Shown here piece after piece: positions 10,326-20,278 of a stretch of 59,468 nt of DNA. Source of the DNA: Rhizopus sp. PT2906 (taxonomy: Eukaryota > Mucoromycota > Mucoromycetes > Mucorales > Rhizopodaceae). The position numbers and the translations under genes were made by a program. Location: assembly GCA_025529335.1 (NCBI GenBank), contig JAMYHX010000255.1:1-59468 (forward strand), in the 5' to 3' direction. The stretch's first letter is position 1. Every line of letters starts with the position of its first letter. The notes beneath the pieces are model-generated. The model ran no database searches, was not told the DNA's origin, and saw only the letters and a program-made list of their open reading frames with translations.

Positions 10326-10915
10326 TTACAATTCATGAAAAGCAGAATGATGACGATGCAGAGATGCTGTATTACTTAGAGGTAGGGAAATTCTATGCGT
10401 ACGGTGGGCTGTAGTGGTCATAGGAGGGGGTGAATAAGATGATTCATCATCTGATGATGAAGATGAAGTTTCACTATTGATTTCGCTTACAGGCGAGGAA
10501 AAAGATAAGTTTGCTGATGTTTGATATATTATTTCATCCTGTTGCGGGGCTTCTATTGTACTCGATTTACGTGATTTTCGGATGCCTTGTAGTGTCCTAT
10601 AACGATTAAAACATGTGGCTCTTTTACGATGTGGTAATAATTCAGAGATTTGACCCCAAGTCAACCCTTGAGCAACTCCTTCTCGAATAATGTTATCTTC
10701 ATACTCTGAAAATCGACTACGTGATTTGCCAACCGCTTGTTCTTCTGTATGTGTTTGATATCTACTCATAATGGGCGTTGATACACATCTGTGTCTATGA
10801 CCTTTATTGAGTATTGGTGGTGTTGTCAAAGGATTAAGCAAATCTGATACTGTACAAAGAAATACATAAATACATTATATAACGCTTAGGTGTAGTCAGT
10901 AATGTTACCATTCAT
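10326..10915 (-). CDS. Myb/SANT-domain DNA-binding protein
   Basis: Two exons: a 7-nt first exon (10909-10915, ATGAATG), an intron of about 59 nt, and exon 2 (10326-10849). Spliced protein is about 176 residues and starts MNVSDLLNPLTTPP. A single Myb-like repeat spans about residues 40-95 (SRFSEYEDNIIREGVAQG, then LTWGQISELLPHRK and CFNRYRTLQG), with the expected regularly spaced aromatic residues. The rest is Ser-rich and disordered (SSSSSDDESS, then SPPPMTTT). Likely a nuclear transcription factor; target unknown. The start inside a tiny exon is inferred from splice sites and the SDLLN-type N-terminus. A downstream start (MLNPLTTPP) would give almost the same protein. Confidence 0.8.
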
Positions 10916-11729
10916 TATACACAAATAATAAATACGGGGATATTAAAAAAGGAATAAAAAAATAAAAAAGAAAAAAAAAAAAAGACAGATAGACAAGGAG
11001 TTCTTTTATATTCAAAAATAAAATCTCTCAAAATAGGCAATAAAAACATAACAAAAATTTTTTTCAAAATAATAAACATGACAACAATAAAAAGAAATAA
11101 CCAAAGCATAACATTCACACATGCCAGGTGTATCCATGGATACACCATGGTAACTATAATCATAGCAATCGTCTTGGAGATGACAAAAGCTTTATTAATC
11201 TTCTCCAAACAGTGCACAATGTACATCGACAACAATATGCTTTTTCCTTATTTTGATGAATCTATCTCCGACCTGTAACGGAACACATTCCGTGTACAAC
11301 TGGACACATTCGATTTCTCTACCTCTCTCTGTCTCTCTCTTTTTCTCTTGCTCCCTTTTTCTTCATTCTCTTGATCCCGCTTTGACAATTGCAAGAAAAT
11401 CATTTTTCATAGGCTGACATGAACTGTTGTCAACACACCAAAAAGATAACTGTTACACATATGCTTACGCTCTTTATTCACTGTGTACTAAAAATACTAC
11501 AGTTGACCACATTTCTTCTTTTATACGCATCATGTCATCAGCATGATATTTCTGAGTTCATAAATGCATAAAAGCTATCATTTATTGTTTTACAAGTAAG
11601 AAGAGTAAACTATATGGTTGTTTTTTATTTATTTATTTCCAAAAACAACAATTCCGGATCACAATGTGTTAATATTTATTAATAAACAATTCTGTTTTCA
11701 GATTTGTTGCCAATGTACAGACGTTCCAA
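10916..11729. other. AT-rich intergenic region
   Basis: No gene supported. Simple-sequence stretches (A/T runs, a TCTC-rich patch near 11317-11350) and random short reading frames only. Probably the promoter of the Myb-like gene on its left side. Confidence 0.5.
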
Positions 11730-11995
11730 CACCAAAGGGCGGTTTTTTAAAAAAAAAGTGCGGCTAATAAATTTTCCCAAAGGATGATTTTAATTTTTAC
11801 AAAAGACGGTTTTGATTCATCCAATGGGCAGTTTGATTTTTATCAAAAAGGCGGTTGTTATTTTTTCAAAGGGCGGTTTTTCTTTTATTCCAAAAAGGTC
11901 AATATTTGAAAATACAGTCATTTGGCGTTCCACAATAAATTTCCATTTGGCGTTTTCAAAAATCAGATAAACGTTTTGTTGAACCAAATGGCGCA
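11730..11995. repeat. Degenerate tandem array, about 22-bp period, CCAAAGGGCGG core
   Basis: Variants of CCAAAGGGCGG followed by T-rich spacer recur at about 11732, 11777, 11799, 11821, 11843, 11866 and 11890, with a weaker unit near 11757. A second form, CCATTTGGCG or CCAAATGGCG, occurs at about 11929, 11943 and 11983. Spacing is mostly 21-24 bp. The array lies just beyond the 3' end of the DIRS relic (minus strand), so it may be a terminal or subterminal repeat of that or another element. Confidence 0.6.
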
Positions 11996-12436
11996 TTTTC
12001 TCAATTAGCGTACCTCAACCTTTCAATTAACATACCCCATGACCACAGTAGAAAGAATATTTGATATTTTAAAGAAGTATGCTTAATGTGTAATACAGTG
12101 AAATTCGCCAGGATTTTTTTTTCGTAAGACGCCCAGTTCAAAATTGAGTTCACATGGTTATATATTTTATCTACAGTGTCCTTCATTTATAACGTTGGAA
12201 GGCTAATCTTGAATATCAAATATTTAATTTATTTATTTTGCAACAAATAAGATGTAAAAACAATTTTTTTAAAAAGTACAACTATGTAATCCCTGGACAC
12301 TAGAGTTACACGAACAATTGGTTTTGTTGAGGCAAAAAATCAAATTGAGATCTTTCTCCTCTTTTCAACCATGAATTGTCCAGAAAAATACATTGATTTC
12401 AAGTTTAACTTAATCACAGATTCTGAAAGCTCTCTC

Positions 12437-12684
12437 AATCAAACAGTTGCCGAAGTGGAAGGAAAAGATGAGGTGGTAAAGGCTCTTTTGTGCCACGCTT
12501 TATTTTCAGATAATATTTCATAAAAACTTTTTCCAGTTCTTATTTCTCCAGATCTTCGAGCGTTCCCAACGCATTTTTTCTATTTAGCTTGGGTGAGGAA
12601 CAACAGCGAAGATAGCCAGTTGAAAATTGAAGGGCGGGTGACCACCTCATCTTCTCCTTCCACTTCGGCAACTGTTTGATTGGA
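12437..12684. repeat. Inverted repeat (about 42-bp arms) at the end of the tyrosine-recombinase ORF
   Basis: The plus-strand segment at about 12437-12478 (containing CAGTTGCCGAAGTGGAAGGA) is the reverse complement, with about one mismatch, of about 12642-12684. The right arm is coding sequence near the C-terminus of the recombinase ORF. The 160-bp spacer is not palindromic. The layout suggests an inverted duplication of the ORF end or a DIRS-type complementary terminal structure. Confidence 0.7.
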
Positions 12685-13600
12685 AGTCATATTTATCCCA
12701 ATCATTGTTGCCTCCGTTCTAGGTCCCGACGAGGTAATAGTGTTTTCCGTAGTAGAAGAAAAAACGGTGTTGCTGATTGTTTGGCTTTCTTGAAATTTGT
12801 TGAAAGGTTTATAATAGTGTTTCTCGAAGGTATCCGAGTTGCTCGACCAATTCGCATGTTTCTTCACTTGTTCAATCTTATAGCCATGCACTACTGCCCA
12901 CGTACTTGCTGCTGCTCTCAATGAATGTGCTTTGTATACCTTAGTGTCAATGTCAGCTTCTTGCATTGTTTGTTGTATCCATGATGCGGCGGTTGCTGGT
13001 TTGATGAAATATACCTGCTCACCCTTTTCAATCTCTGCCAAGAATAATGCGTGGTCATCTGGCAAACCATGACGTAGATTTGCTGTACGATCCATAAATT
13101 CTGCTAAGGTTCTTACAGGACAATCATCGTCTTTTGCTTGCTCTGCTGTTCCAAGCTTGATTGTCTTCCATTGGCTTTCTTTTAGTTCTCTTGATGTTAA
13201 GGATACCCCAAGTAGTTGCCCGTCTTCCGATCAGGACAAATCTACGTCTCCATACTGTAATCTGCCGAGGCCCGAGCGAGGTCGCATCATAGACGCGATG
13301 CCGATGCAGATAATGGTTTTCCTTTGCAATCTTGCTAGGACTAAACGTGCATTGAGGCTCCATCCACGGACGTATGCAATTAGTTGCTGTATATCCCAAA
13401 TTTCTTGTTTTCCCTATGGTTGGGATCTTTGTTTCTGATTTTCGTTTAGTTTGAAAAAATGAGACTATCAATGGGTCATCTGCAATATAGCGCGTGTCTT
13501 CATGGATAATGTTGAAAACGGAGGCTATGGAGGATCGATAAACATTTAAGGCCGGTGCGGACAGGTGTGCATGTTCATGCAGGAAGCGATACACTGATTT
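12580..13600 (-). pseudogene. DIRS tyrosine recombinase, frameshifted
   Basis: Catalytic part intact in one frame (from about 13200 to 12580): KTIKLGTAEQAKDDDCPVRT, then the H-x-x-R box KAHSLRAAASTWAV, then KKHANWSSNSDTFEKHYYKP, which contains the expected Trp/His and the nucleophilic Tyr. The upstream part (13594-13124) has the N-terminal SAM-like segment LSAPALNVYRSSIASVFNII but changes frame before the catalytic region, so the full protein cannot be made as one polypeptide. The C-terminal tail of about 70 residues after HYYKP is Thr/Ser-rich and includes one arm of the inverted repeat. Confidence 0.75.
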
Positions 13601-14099
13601 TGGATCGTAAGCTTGTGAATCTATTCTATGCTTATTGTACCAATTTGACCATACTCTTCATCCATGATCATACGCTTTATGTGTCTTTTTCCTTGTCGAT
13701 TGCGTCAAAAAATCTACATCTTCAATCGTTAATCCTTCTGCCATCCTCTTCTGGAAGATAACATCTATGCGACTAAGGACCATTGTGGATTGAGTCTCAT
13801 TGGTATCGGTGTTCTCATTTGTCTCATCCTCAGCAGTAGGCCCCACCAATACTGGGTTGGCCACAACGGCGTAATCAATACTGCCTCCTTGGCTTTGTCT
13901 TCTTTTATCTTTCTCAGAATCTTGGGTATTAATTGTCATGGTGAGTTTATATACAGTCCCTTCTTTGGTCACTTTTGATGAAAAGCATCGATTGCGTGTG
14001 CACTGGGGTCTGGGAATTGACTCTAGTACACCGGTAGCTTCTTGATTTGTCTCGCTGCAAACGTCTCTATCTTGAACTTGTGGAATTCCCATTGCTTCC

Positions 14100-14600
14100 T
14101 TCTATGGTTGATCCATTCCCATGGTAACGTCCATTCGTACAAAGGTACCTTCTTTCTGCTGAGGCGATTTGCCATTGTATTTCGAATTCCAGGAACGTGA
14201 TGACAGACCAATCGCACGTTGTAGTTGTTGCAGATTCTCTGAATTTGAATCGCTAGTTCTTGAAGAATCTCTGACGATATTCCCCCTGCCTTGTTCACAT
14301 ACTTCAATGCCATCGTATTGTCTGAGTATATCTGCAGGATCGAGTTCTTGAACTGTGTAAGATGAACCTGCAGTGCAAACAGGATGGTTTTCAACTCGCG
14401 AACATTTATGCTGTCTTCTTTTTCTTCTGCGGACCAAAAACCTGCTGTTTGGACTGAAGCTGAACTTACTCCTCAACCGGAGTCGGAAGTATCGACATAG
14501 ATGGTTAGATCTGGTGTTAGTGGTTTGCCCCTGAGACTGGGAACGTTCGATTATGCCTCGTCCACTGTTACTTGTTCCTCTTCCGTGAACTTTATCGGAG
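14100..14600 (-). pseudogene. DIRS RNase H domain remnant
   Basis: One frame reads IYVDTSDSGWG, then INVRELKTILFALQVHL, ILQIYSDNTMALKYVNKAGG, HHVPGIRNTMANRLSRK and YEWTLP. These are the DIRS/Pao-style RNase H motifs: Asp in YVDTS, Glu in RELK, Asp in YSDNT, and Asn/Asp near NxxANxLSR. In the usual family motif the last site is N..AD.LSR; here Asn replaces that Asp (ANRLSR), so the domain is probably inactive. Another frame through the same stretch is open for 383 codons but is an out-of-frame shadow. Confidence 0.65.
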
Positions 14601-14819
14601 TATATCTCCATGGTCGAGGTTTGTGGTTCCACTGGAGTTGATATCCTTGTGTTACTACAGATACAGGCCATAAACGAAGTATTATCCGTTTTCAATGCTC
14701 TGAGAAGCATTGGAGACGGCCTCCTGGTAAGATTCCATCGCTTGGTATGGCGTAATGTGCCGTTATCGCGGGGGAAGGCATCGGCGTTGATGGTGGTCTT
14801 ATTGGGGTTGATTGGAGCT

Positions 14820-15290
14820 TTAGGCTTCCGTGTGTAGTTGGCCCTTGCTGCGTTCAAAAAAAGATTTGTGAAAGGTTCCACGGCCCCTGGTGTATCTCTG
14901 TTGATGTCCAAATCCTTTATTACTGTGGTTAAATAATTGCTGTTGTCGTCCAACTGCATTTCTAAGTATGGACTGTTCGTATCTGGCTTGAAAGATTCTT
15001 TCAACCTCTTCCCTGCCCAACGCCAAGGCTTTGTCACTAGGTCCTTCCTCCAAGTGTTTGACGCTGTTGGGGAGCCTGAGCTCCTTGATCGCCATTGTCC
15101 TAGCTTCACTTTTGGTGGTCTTACTCGTGACGTATGAATAAACTGCGAGTTGTCAGATGCCTTCCATAATGTGAAAGAATTGTTCTTCACTTCCTCCTGA
15201 TTCCAGAAATTGCTGGCATTCTTCGTAAAGGCCCGTTGCTGCTCTTCGCGCAATGATGAGTCGATCAGCTCTCATAGGACGCTTTCTTCG
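14820..15290 (-). pseudogene. DIRS gag-like region, frameshifted
   Basis: The frame from about 15270 to 15153 gives RADRLIIARRAATGLYEECQ, then FLESGGSEEQFFHIMEGI and a stop. A second frame continues the basic gag-like protein: RPPKVKLGQWRSRSSGSP, FKPDTNSPYLEMQ, NSNYLTTVIKDLDINRDTPG. The composition (basic, Asn/Pro/Arg-rich) and position upstream of RNase H fit a capsid-like ORF. No zinc knuckle is seen. Confidence 0.5.
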
Positions 15291-17520
15291 GCTCGTTAAG
15301 AATATTAACCATCTTTTTTGTGTATCCAAAATACGTACAGTCTTCAAACCTGGGAGGCAGATTACTCTATGAGCAAAATCCAAGTCATGTGATTTGCAGC
15401 TAGTCTGCAGCAGGTCCATATTAAAGATAGCATTAAGGACTGCGTCTTTGCTTTGCCGAGCAAATTCAAGCGACGCGATCGGTTGCTGATCGTACCCGTA
15501 GGCTACTAGTTTACTTTCTGGCTTTCCCTCTTGATCTGATGATTGGTCTTGATCTACTTTGGTTAATTCCTGAGTCAGCAGCTGATACAATGTAAGCGCA
15601 TTCAGATGAAGTGCGTTTAGTGAGGAGAATGATGTGGAAGGGTGTAATTCCATAGTAAACTTTGAATACCCTGCATGCTTTAAAACATAGTTTGCCTATA
15701 TGCAGAAGTACAGCTGATGAGCTATGATGTTGTATTTCTCTTTAGAAGGTAGAAATAGTCTTACGGTGTTGGCGATTAAGGTGCATGCTGAGATTTCTTT
15801 GTCTGTTGTATCACAAGATTGCGCTTTAACATCGTTTTCTGAAATAACTTTGGATTGTGAAAAAACTAAATGTTTCACTATTGACTTTAATTGTCCTATT
15901 CGTCGGCTTGAAACATCTTCACCTAAAGGCTGTTTTTCTTTGTGCGGCAACAATTCTGCTTCTCATTCATGTTCTTCCTCATCCGGTATACATTCAACCT
16001 CTTCCCGACTGCCTTCACGTGACTTGGTTATTTTCTTTAAAAGTTATGATTATTGAGTGGCTAATAAATGTATACAATGTTTCAGTATTACCTCTTTGAA
16101 AGCTCCTTTCAAATATTCCAGTCCCATCTCTGTTTTAGCTATCCCTACGTTCCATTTTTCTTTATCAGATATGTCGGCTGACTTTCTTCTGCAGTATAAC
16201 TTCTTTATCTTTTTATTTCAGTACGGCAAACCAAACGCGCATGGTTTTTCAAGCTCTTTTTTCCATGTTGCTTTGTTTGAGACTTTTTCAATATATATAG
16301 CTTGCATTGGGATTCCCTGGATTGTGCCAGATACAGTCGAATCAGTACCAGAATTACTTTGTCTAGTAGCTTGTTGATGATTTTCTTGTCTGTCCACATG
16401 TTTTTAAAATTGACCTTGAATGTTTCAAGAGCCACTTTTATTGCTTCGCTAGGTGGCTTTTCAAAATCGAAGGTCTGTTTTGTAATGCCGTTCTGTTCAA
16501 GAGCGAGAATCAAAGCATGCTGTACTGGATGGGCTTCCAAATTATTCTTCATTGGACCATGAACACCAAAAATTGACTGAAAAGGATATCAAAATGTTGA
16601 TCAGTAAATATTTTACTGAAGTCAGCATCGAAGCGATTAGATTCAATCAAGCGCTCGTCTAAAGGTGCAATAGTATAATCAAGTTCAGTTTCTGTTGCTG
16701 ATTGAGGAATGATTCTTGCCAGACTGAACCCTGAAGTTTGACAAAGAAGAATGTTGTCATTGTCCTCCAAAACAAAGCGGCTGTTCTTCAATTGTATTAA
16801 GAGCATTTAGATTAATGTAGAGAAGCAGACAATAAAATCAGTTGAGCCAGACATAGAAAAGCTAATTTTCTTCAGAATCACTTCTTTGATGTTTAAGGGT
16901 ATGTCCTTTCTAATAAGTTTATCAAACAGTGCTGTAAAAGTGCAGAATTGCTTTTCTTCTACAGTATTTGTTGTTGTGCTGGAAGATGATGATACAGTCA
17001 TTGAATCAAGACGACTCGTTAACGATTCAAGCGTTTCATCAAAATGTTTATCGACAACAACTTTCCACTCCTCTACATTTGTCATACCGGGACGATTTTC
17101 AATAAATATCTCATTTGGCGCGTATCACAACCTGCAAGCTCGGCAGCAGATGTAATGATACCTAATTGTAAGCGTGTCAATATCAGAAAGTTTAGCAATA
17201 ATTGAGATTATGCTTACCTGTTGGAAGTTTTTGGGCTTGCAGAAGACAGTTTTTTAGCCCGCCAACAGTCTCATTCGCTTTTTTCTTATTTAAAGATACC
17301 TTCATAAGCTCCTTTAATCTGTTCTTCATAGACAAGAAAAAGAAGTGGTCTAAATCAAGAGATGCTTCTTCAGGACGGTAGCGTTTAATATGGCTGCTTT
17401 GACCAAAGTCATCTGGGCATTTCTCTTTGATCTATTTGGAAGAAACATTGGCGGTGGAGTATCGACACCCGTATAGAAACTCTTTTGTCGAGTTTTTATT
17501 CTGTTCATAGATATCCTTAA
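15290..17520 (-). pseudogene. Fanzor/TnpB-like family gene, copy A, N-terminal part, decayed
   Basis: A chain of minus-strand frames forms the N-terminal two thirds of a protein related to copy B at 42.1-44.1 kb: start MNRIKTRQKSFYTGVDTPPP near 17.5 kb; an intron-like gap near 17.15-17.22 kb; ITSAAELAGCDTRQMRYLL; EEWKVVVDKHFDETLESL; LIRKDIPLNIKEVILKK; FDADFSKIFTDQHFDILF; KVNFKNMWTDKKIINKLLDK; ANTVRLFLPSKEKYNIIAHQ; SKFTMELHPSTSFSSLNALH; and SCKSHDLDFAHRVICLPGLK. Several frameshifts and stops interrupt it. It ends near 15,300, where DIRS sequence begins, so the nuclease C-terminus (RuvC/zinc ribbon) is absent. The nuclease identity is inferred only from alignment by eye with copy B (WKDYVEEQFDNI, FKNLWSNKLRYTRLFNGVIT). 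Confidence 0.5.
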
Positions 17521-18966
17521 TGTATTACTATAAGCTAAGATTGGTGATATATAACCTGTAAGGGCAATAGGGCATAAACAAAGCTATTGTTAAAAGCACG
17601 TTTTATATTCCACTTTGGGTTGTAGTATTCAGGTATAAATCGAACTATATAATGTACTTTTCACTTGAACAGCCTTCACTTTTCTTTCAAAAGAGCGTTT
17701 TGCAGTGCCCTTAGTATTACCCTAAAATAAGGGACTTGGCCCGAGTAAAACAAAGAATAGCCTTAGAAAGGCATTGAAGAATAGCTCTGTAGCTTTCGTA
17801 AAGATTTCTTGGCCATGTTTTAGGTAACGGAAGATGTAAAAGGAGCTCATCGAAAATGGTCGTTCCAATGGATAACTCAAATTACATGCATAATGGAGCC
17901 CAACGTGTCAAAAACTGATAGTCGATCATTCGACACAATGTGAAAATGAACGAGAATCAAGAGAGAAATACACCTGTATAGTGGGAAGGATTCAGCTATC
18001 GGCAAAGGCAGAAGATGATCAGCAAGCAGAGAGCTTGAGAAATCAGCCTTGTGATCACAGATAAATAGCATTACCCTGCTGTTTCGGGCATACAGCAATA
18101 CTGGCAAAAGTCTTATATCGAAGATTGGTTTTGCTGGATATCTTGTCGAAAGTCAGTCTATACCTAGCAGAGTGCTGCGTAGAAGTGGTGTAGAACTGAC
18201 TCCAATTGTGTCTAGCAATAACAGGAAACTGCGGTAGCTCGGAAGGGAATTCCAGTCTATTTGTGATTATCTGTCTTATGGCCGTGTTTTTAACAAGAGA
18301 ATCAGCTTACGGTTTTCATATGAGAATAGGAACAAGCTTCAGATTCATTTTGTGCTACTAAATTTTTGTGGGCATTTATTGTCAACGATGTTAAGAAACA
18401 AGCGTTGTTTCAAAACATATTTTTAAGATTTGATCCGGACTCGGATATTTCAATCGCCCATGTAACATCTTCATAAAAATTATACCCTTTCATATATTGA
18501 TGATCCCTCTCTTTTTTGGGTTGTTGTTTTTAGCCTACAGGAAGCTTTTTTCTCTTACACTTCATGCAATCGTTTCAAATGACAAAAACAACATTATATG
18601 AAGGAATTAGCATGTAGCCATTTATTATAAAAAACAATTCATGAACAAAGAGGACTTGTGAGTGTTCATGTGATATGGACTTGTGTCGCATCATATCCTT
18701 CAGGAGAGGCTCATTATTTTAGCATACACATAAAAGCGTCTATATGTACTTATGTTACTGATGCCAAACCATGAAGAAAAAAATACATATAGTCCAAGGT
18801 ATCAGTCATAGTGACATTATGATTCATCATTGATTAAAAAGCTTAGGCAGGGTGTGTTGTAACTGGAGAAACCAGACGGTGATATGACAAATAAAAGAAA
18901 TTGATAATGAGCCGATCAAACACTTTTGGATAACAAAGCTCTTTATGCACAAAAGAAGGTTTTTAT
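17521..18966. other. Intergenic, possible further decayed repeats
   Basis: No gene supported. A 76-codon minus-strand frame (17877-18107) and neighbouring fragments look like broken coding sequence with mid-range GC, but I recognise no domain. The segment from about 18500 is plain AT-rich sequence beyond the 3' end of uricase. Confidence 0.4.
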
Positions 18967-20055
18967 TTATAATTTGGAATCTTTACGGGCAGCAACAGCA
19001 GTGATAAGACCTAAAGTAAAGTAAAAGAAAATGAAATAAAAATACAATGAGTCCTTTGTTCCTTTATCATTAAATAACCATCACAACTTACCAGATGGGT
19101 CAGGTTGAGGATAGTATACAGAGGTGTTCTTGCCCGTGTTATCAATGTTAAACTTGCTCAAATCAATGCCAACGTAATGCTTGTTCGGTAAGGCATATGA
19201 AACCTCAGCAATTTGAGGATATTTTGCAAGTATTTGCTGCTGCATAAGGTAGAGTGTGGCTTGAACTGAGGCAGAATCGTCCTTTGCAAATGTATCGCAC
19301 GTGATCTGTCGAACACCTGCATGAATTGCCTTATAATCAATCTTACGAAGCACATCACTAGAGTTGGAAGCAAATGTCCACTTTGCGTCTACAGAAGTTG
19401 AGAAGATACGGTCCCAGGTATCCTGAAGGGTAGTATATTCATCTCTATAGAAACCATGGAAGGCAGAGCCAGTCGTCTTGAGAACCAAAAGCTTTTCAAG
19501 ACCAGAAGTGATATAAATCTTGTTTCCAGCACGGTAATGCTTCACAGAAGTTGTCTGAATATCTTCTCCATCACGTACAAATGAGTGATTGTGGGGCTTT
19601 CCATCAACAATCATACGTGTCCATTTGTGCTTGATGATATCAACGAAAGCGCCAGAAATATGAGCATATTGCTTCAGGACATGTTCAGTGATTTCTTGAG
19701 CAAATATTTCAATATTATCAACATTGGCACTACGCTTGGCCAAAATATTTACAGTATTCTTGCAAGTATCTTCAAATATATCAGTTTATTATTCTCTCTC
19801 TCTTTTCAATACCCCTTACCAGTAGTAACAATAACCGAGTTATCTGCTCTTGTATAGGATGTCTCGATATCACCTTCAAGTAAGAGTCTCACCTATGTTA
19901 TATCAGCATCTTGTTTTTTTTTTTTCATTATCTTTTAGATTTACAGTCAATTCTGTACAGTGTTGAATATCGCCTTCTTTGTATACTCTCAAAAGGCGGA
20001 CAAGATCTTTGCCGTAGCGAGCATGCTTTAAATAAACGTTAGAGGAACCAACCAT
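18967..20055 (-). CDS. Urate oxidase (uricase), peroxisomal
   Basis: Four exons, all in phase: 19945-20055, 19820-19892, 19092-19769 and 18967-19010. The enzyme oxidises urate to 5-hydroxyisourate in purine degradation and needs no cofactor. Seen: MVGSSNVYLKHARYGKDLVR (the active-site Lys region), YTRADNSVIVTTDT (active-site Thr region), GFYRDEYTTLQDTWDRIFST, and LPNKHYVGIDLSKFNID (active-site His). The final 44-nt exon supplies GLITAVAARKDSKL, whose SKL is a type 1 peroxisomal targeting signal. If the last intron is retained, translation ends ...PSGKL instead. About 308 residues, normal for the family. Confidence 0.93.
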
Positions 20056-20278
20056 TTGATAATATAAATTAAAGAAATGTAAAATATAAGAGATAAAATG
20101 TCTCTTTAAATAACAGAAAGTGTTATCTTAATTTGGCTGCGGTATATCAGCAAGTGGGAATTATAAGGGGTATATTTGATACTTTTTAAGCTCAGTAAAA
20201 ATATGTTGCGCTAGTAGTGTGAGAAATAAATGATTATCGAAAGGCATAAAAGTGGCACATTGGTGTAAATATTTATGT

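Larger units (their letters stand above)
12560..15300 (-). mobile_element. Decayed DIRS-type tyrosine-recombinase retrotransposon
   Basis: Minus-strand remnant with DIRS order: gag-like region (about 15290-14820), RNase H region (about 14600-14100) and tyrosine recombinase (about 13600-12580). DIRS elements integrate through a tyrosine recombinase rather than a DDE integrase. Frames are broken by shifts and stops. I could not find the reverse-transcriptase catalytic block (YxDD) between gag and RNase H; the segment there is short, so an internal deletion is likely. The right end abuts Fanzor-like copy A. The left end is uncertain and may extend to the repeat array at 11.7-12.0 kb. Confidence 0.75.

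Noticed and set aside
11730..11995. CRISPR-like array
   Set aside because: The repeats are degenerate, about 11 bp, with T-rich spacers of only about 11 bp, in a eukaryotic genome; not a CRISPR.
14102..15253. 383-codon minus-strand frame
   Set aside because: Only its first half carries gag-like sequence; the RNase H motifs of the second half lie in a different frame, so it is not one real protein.
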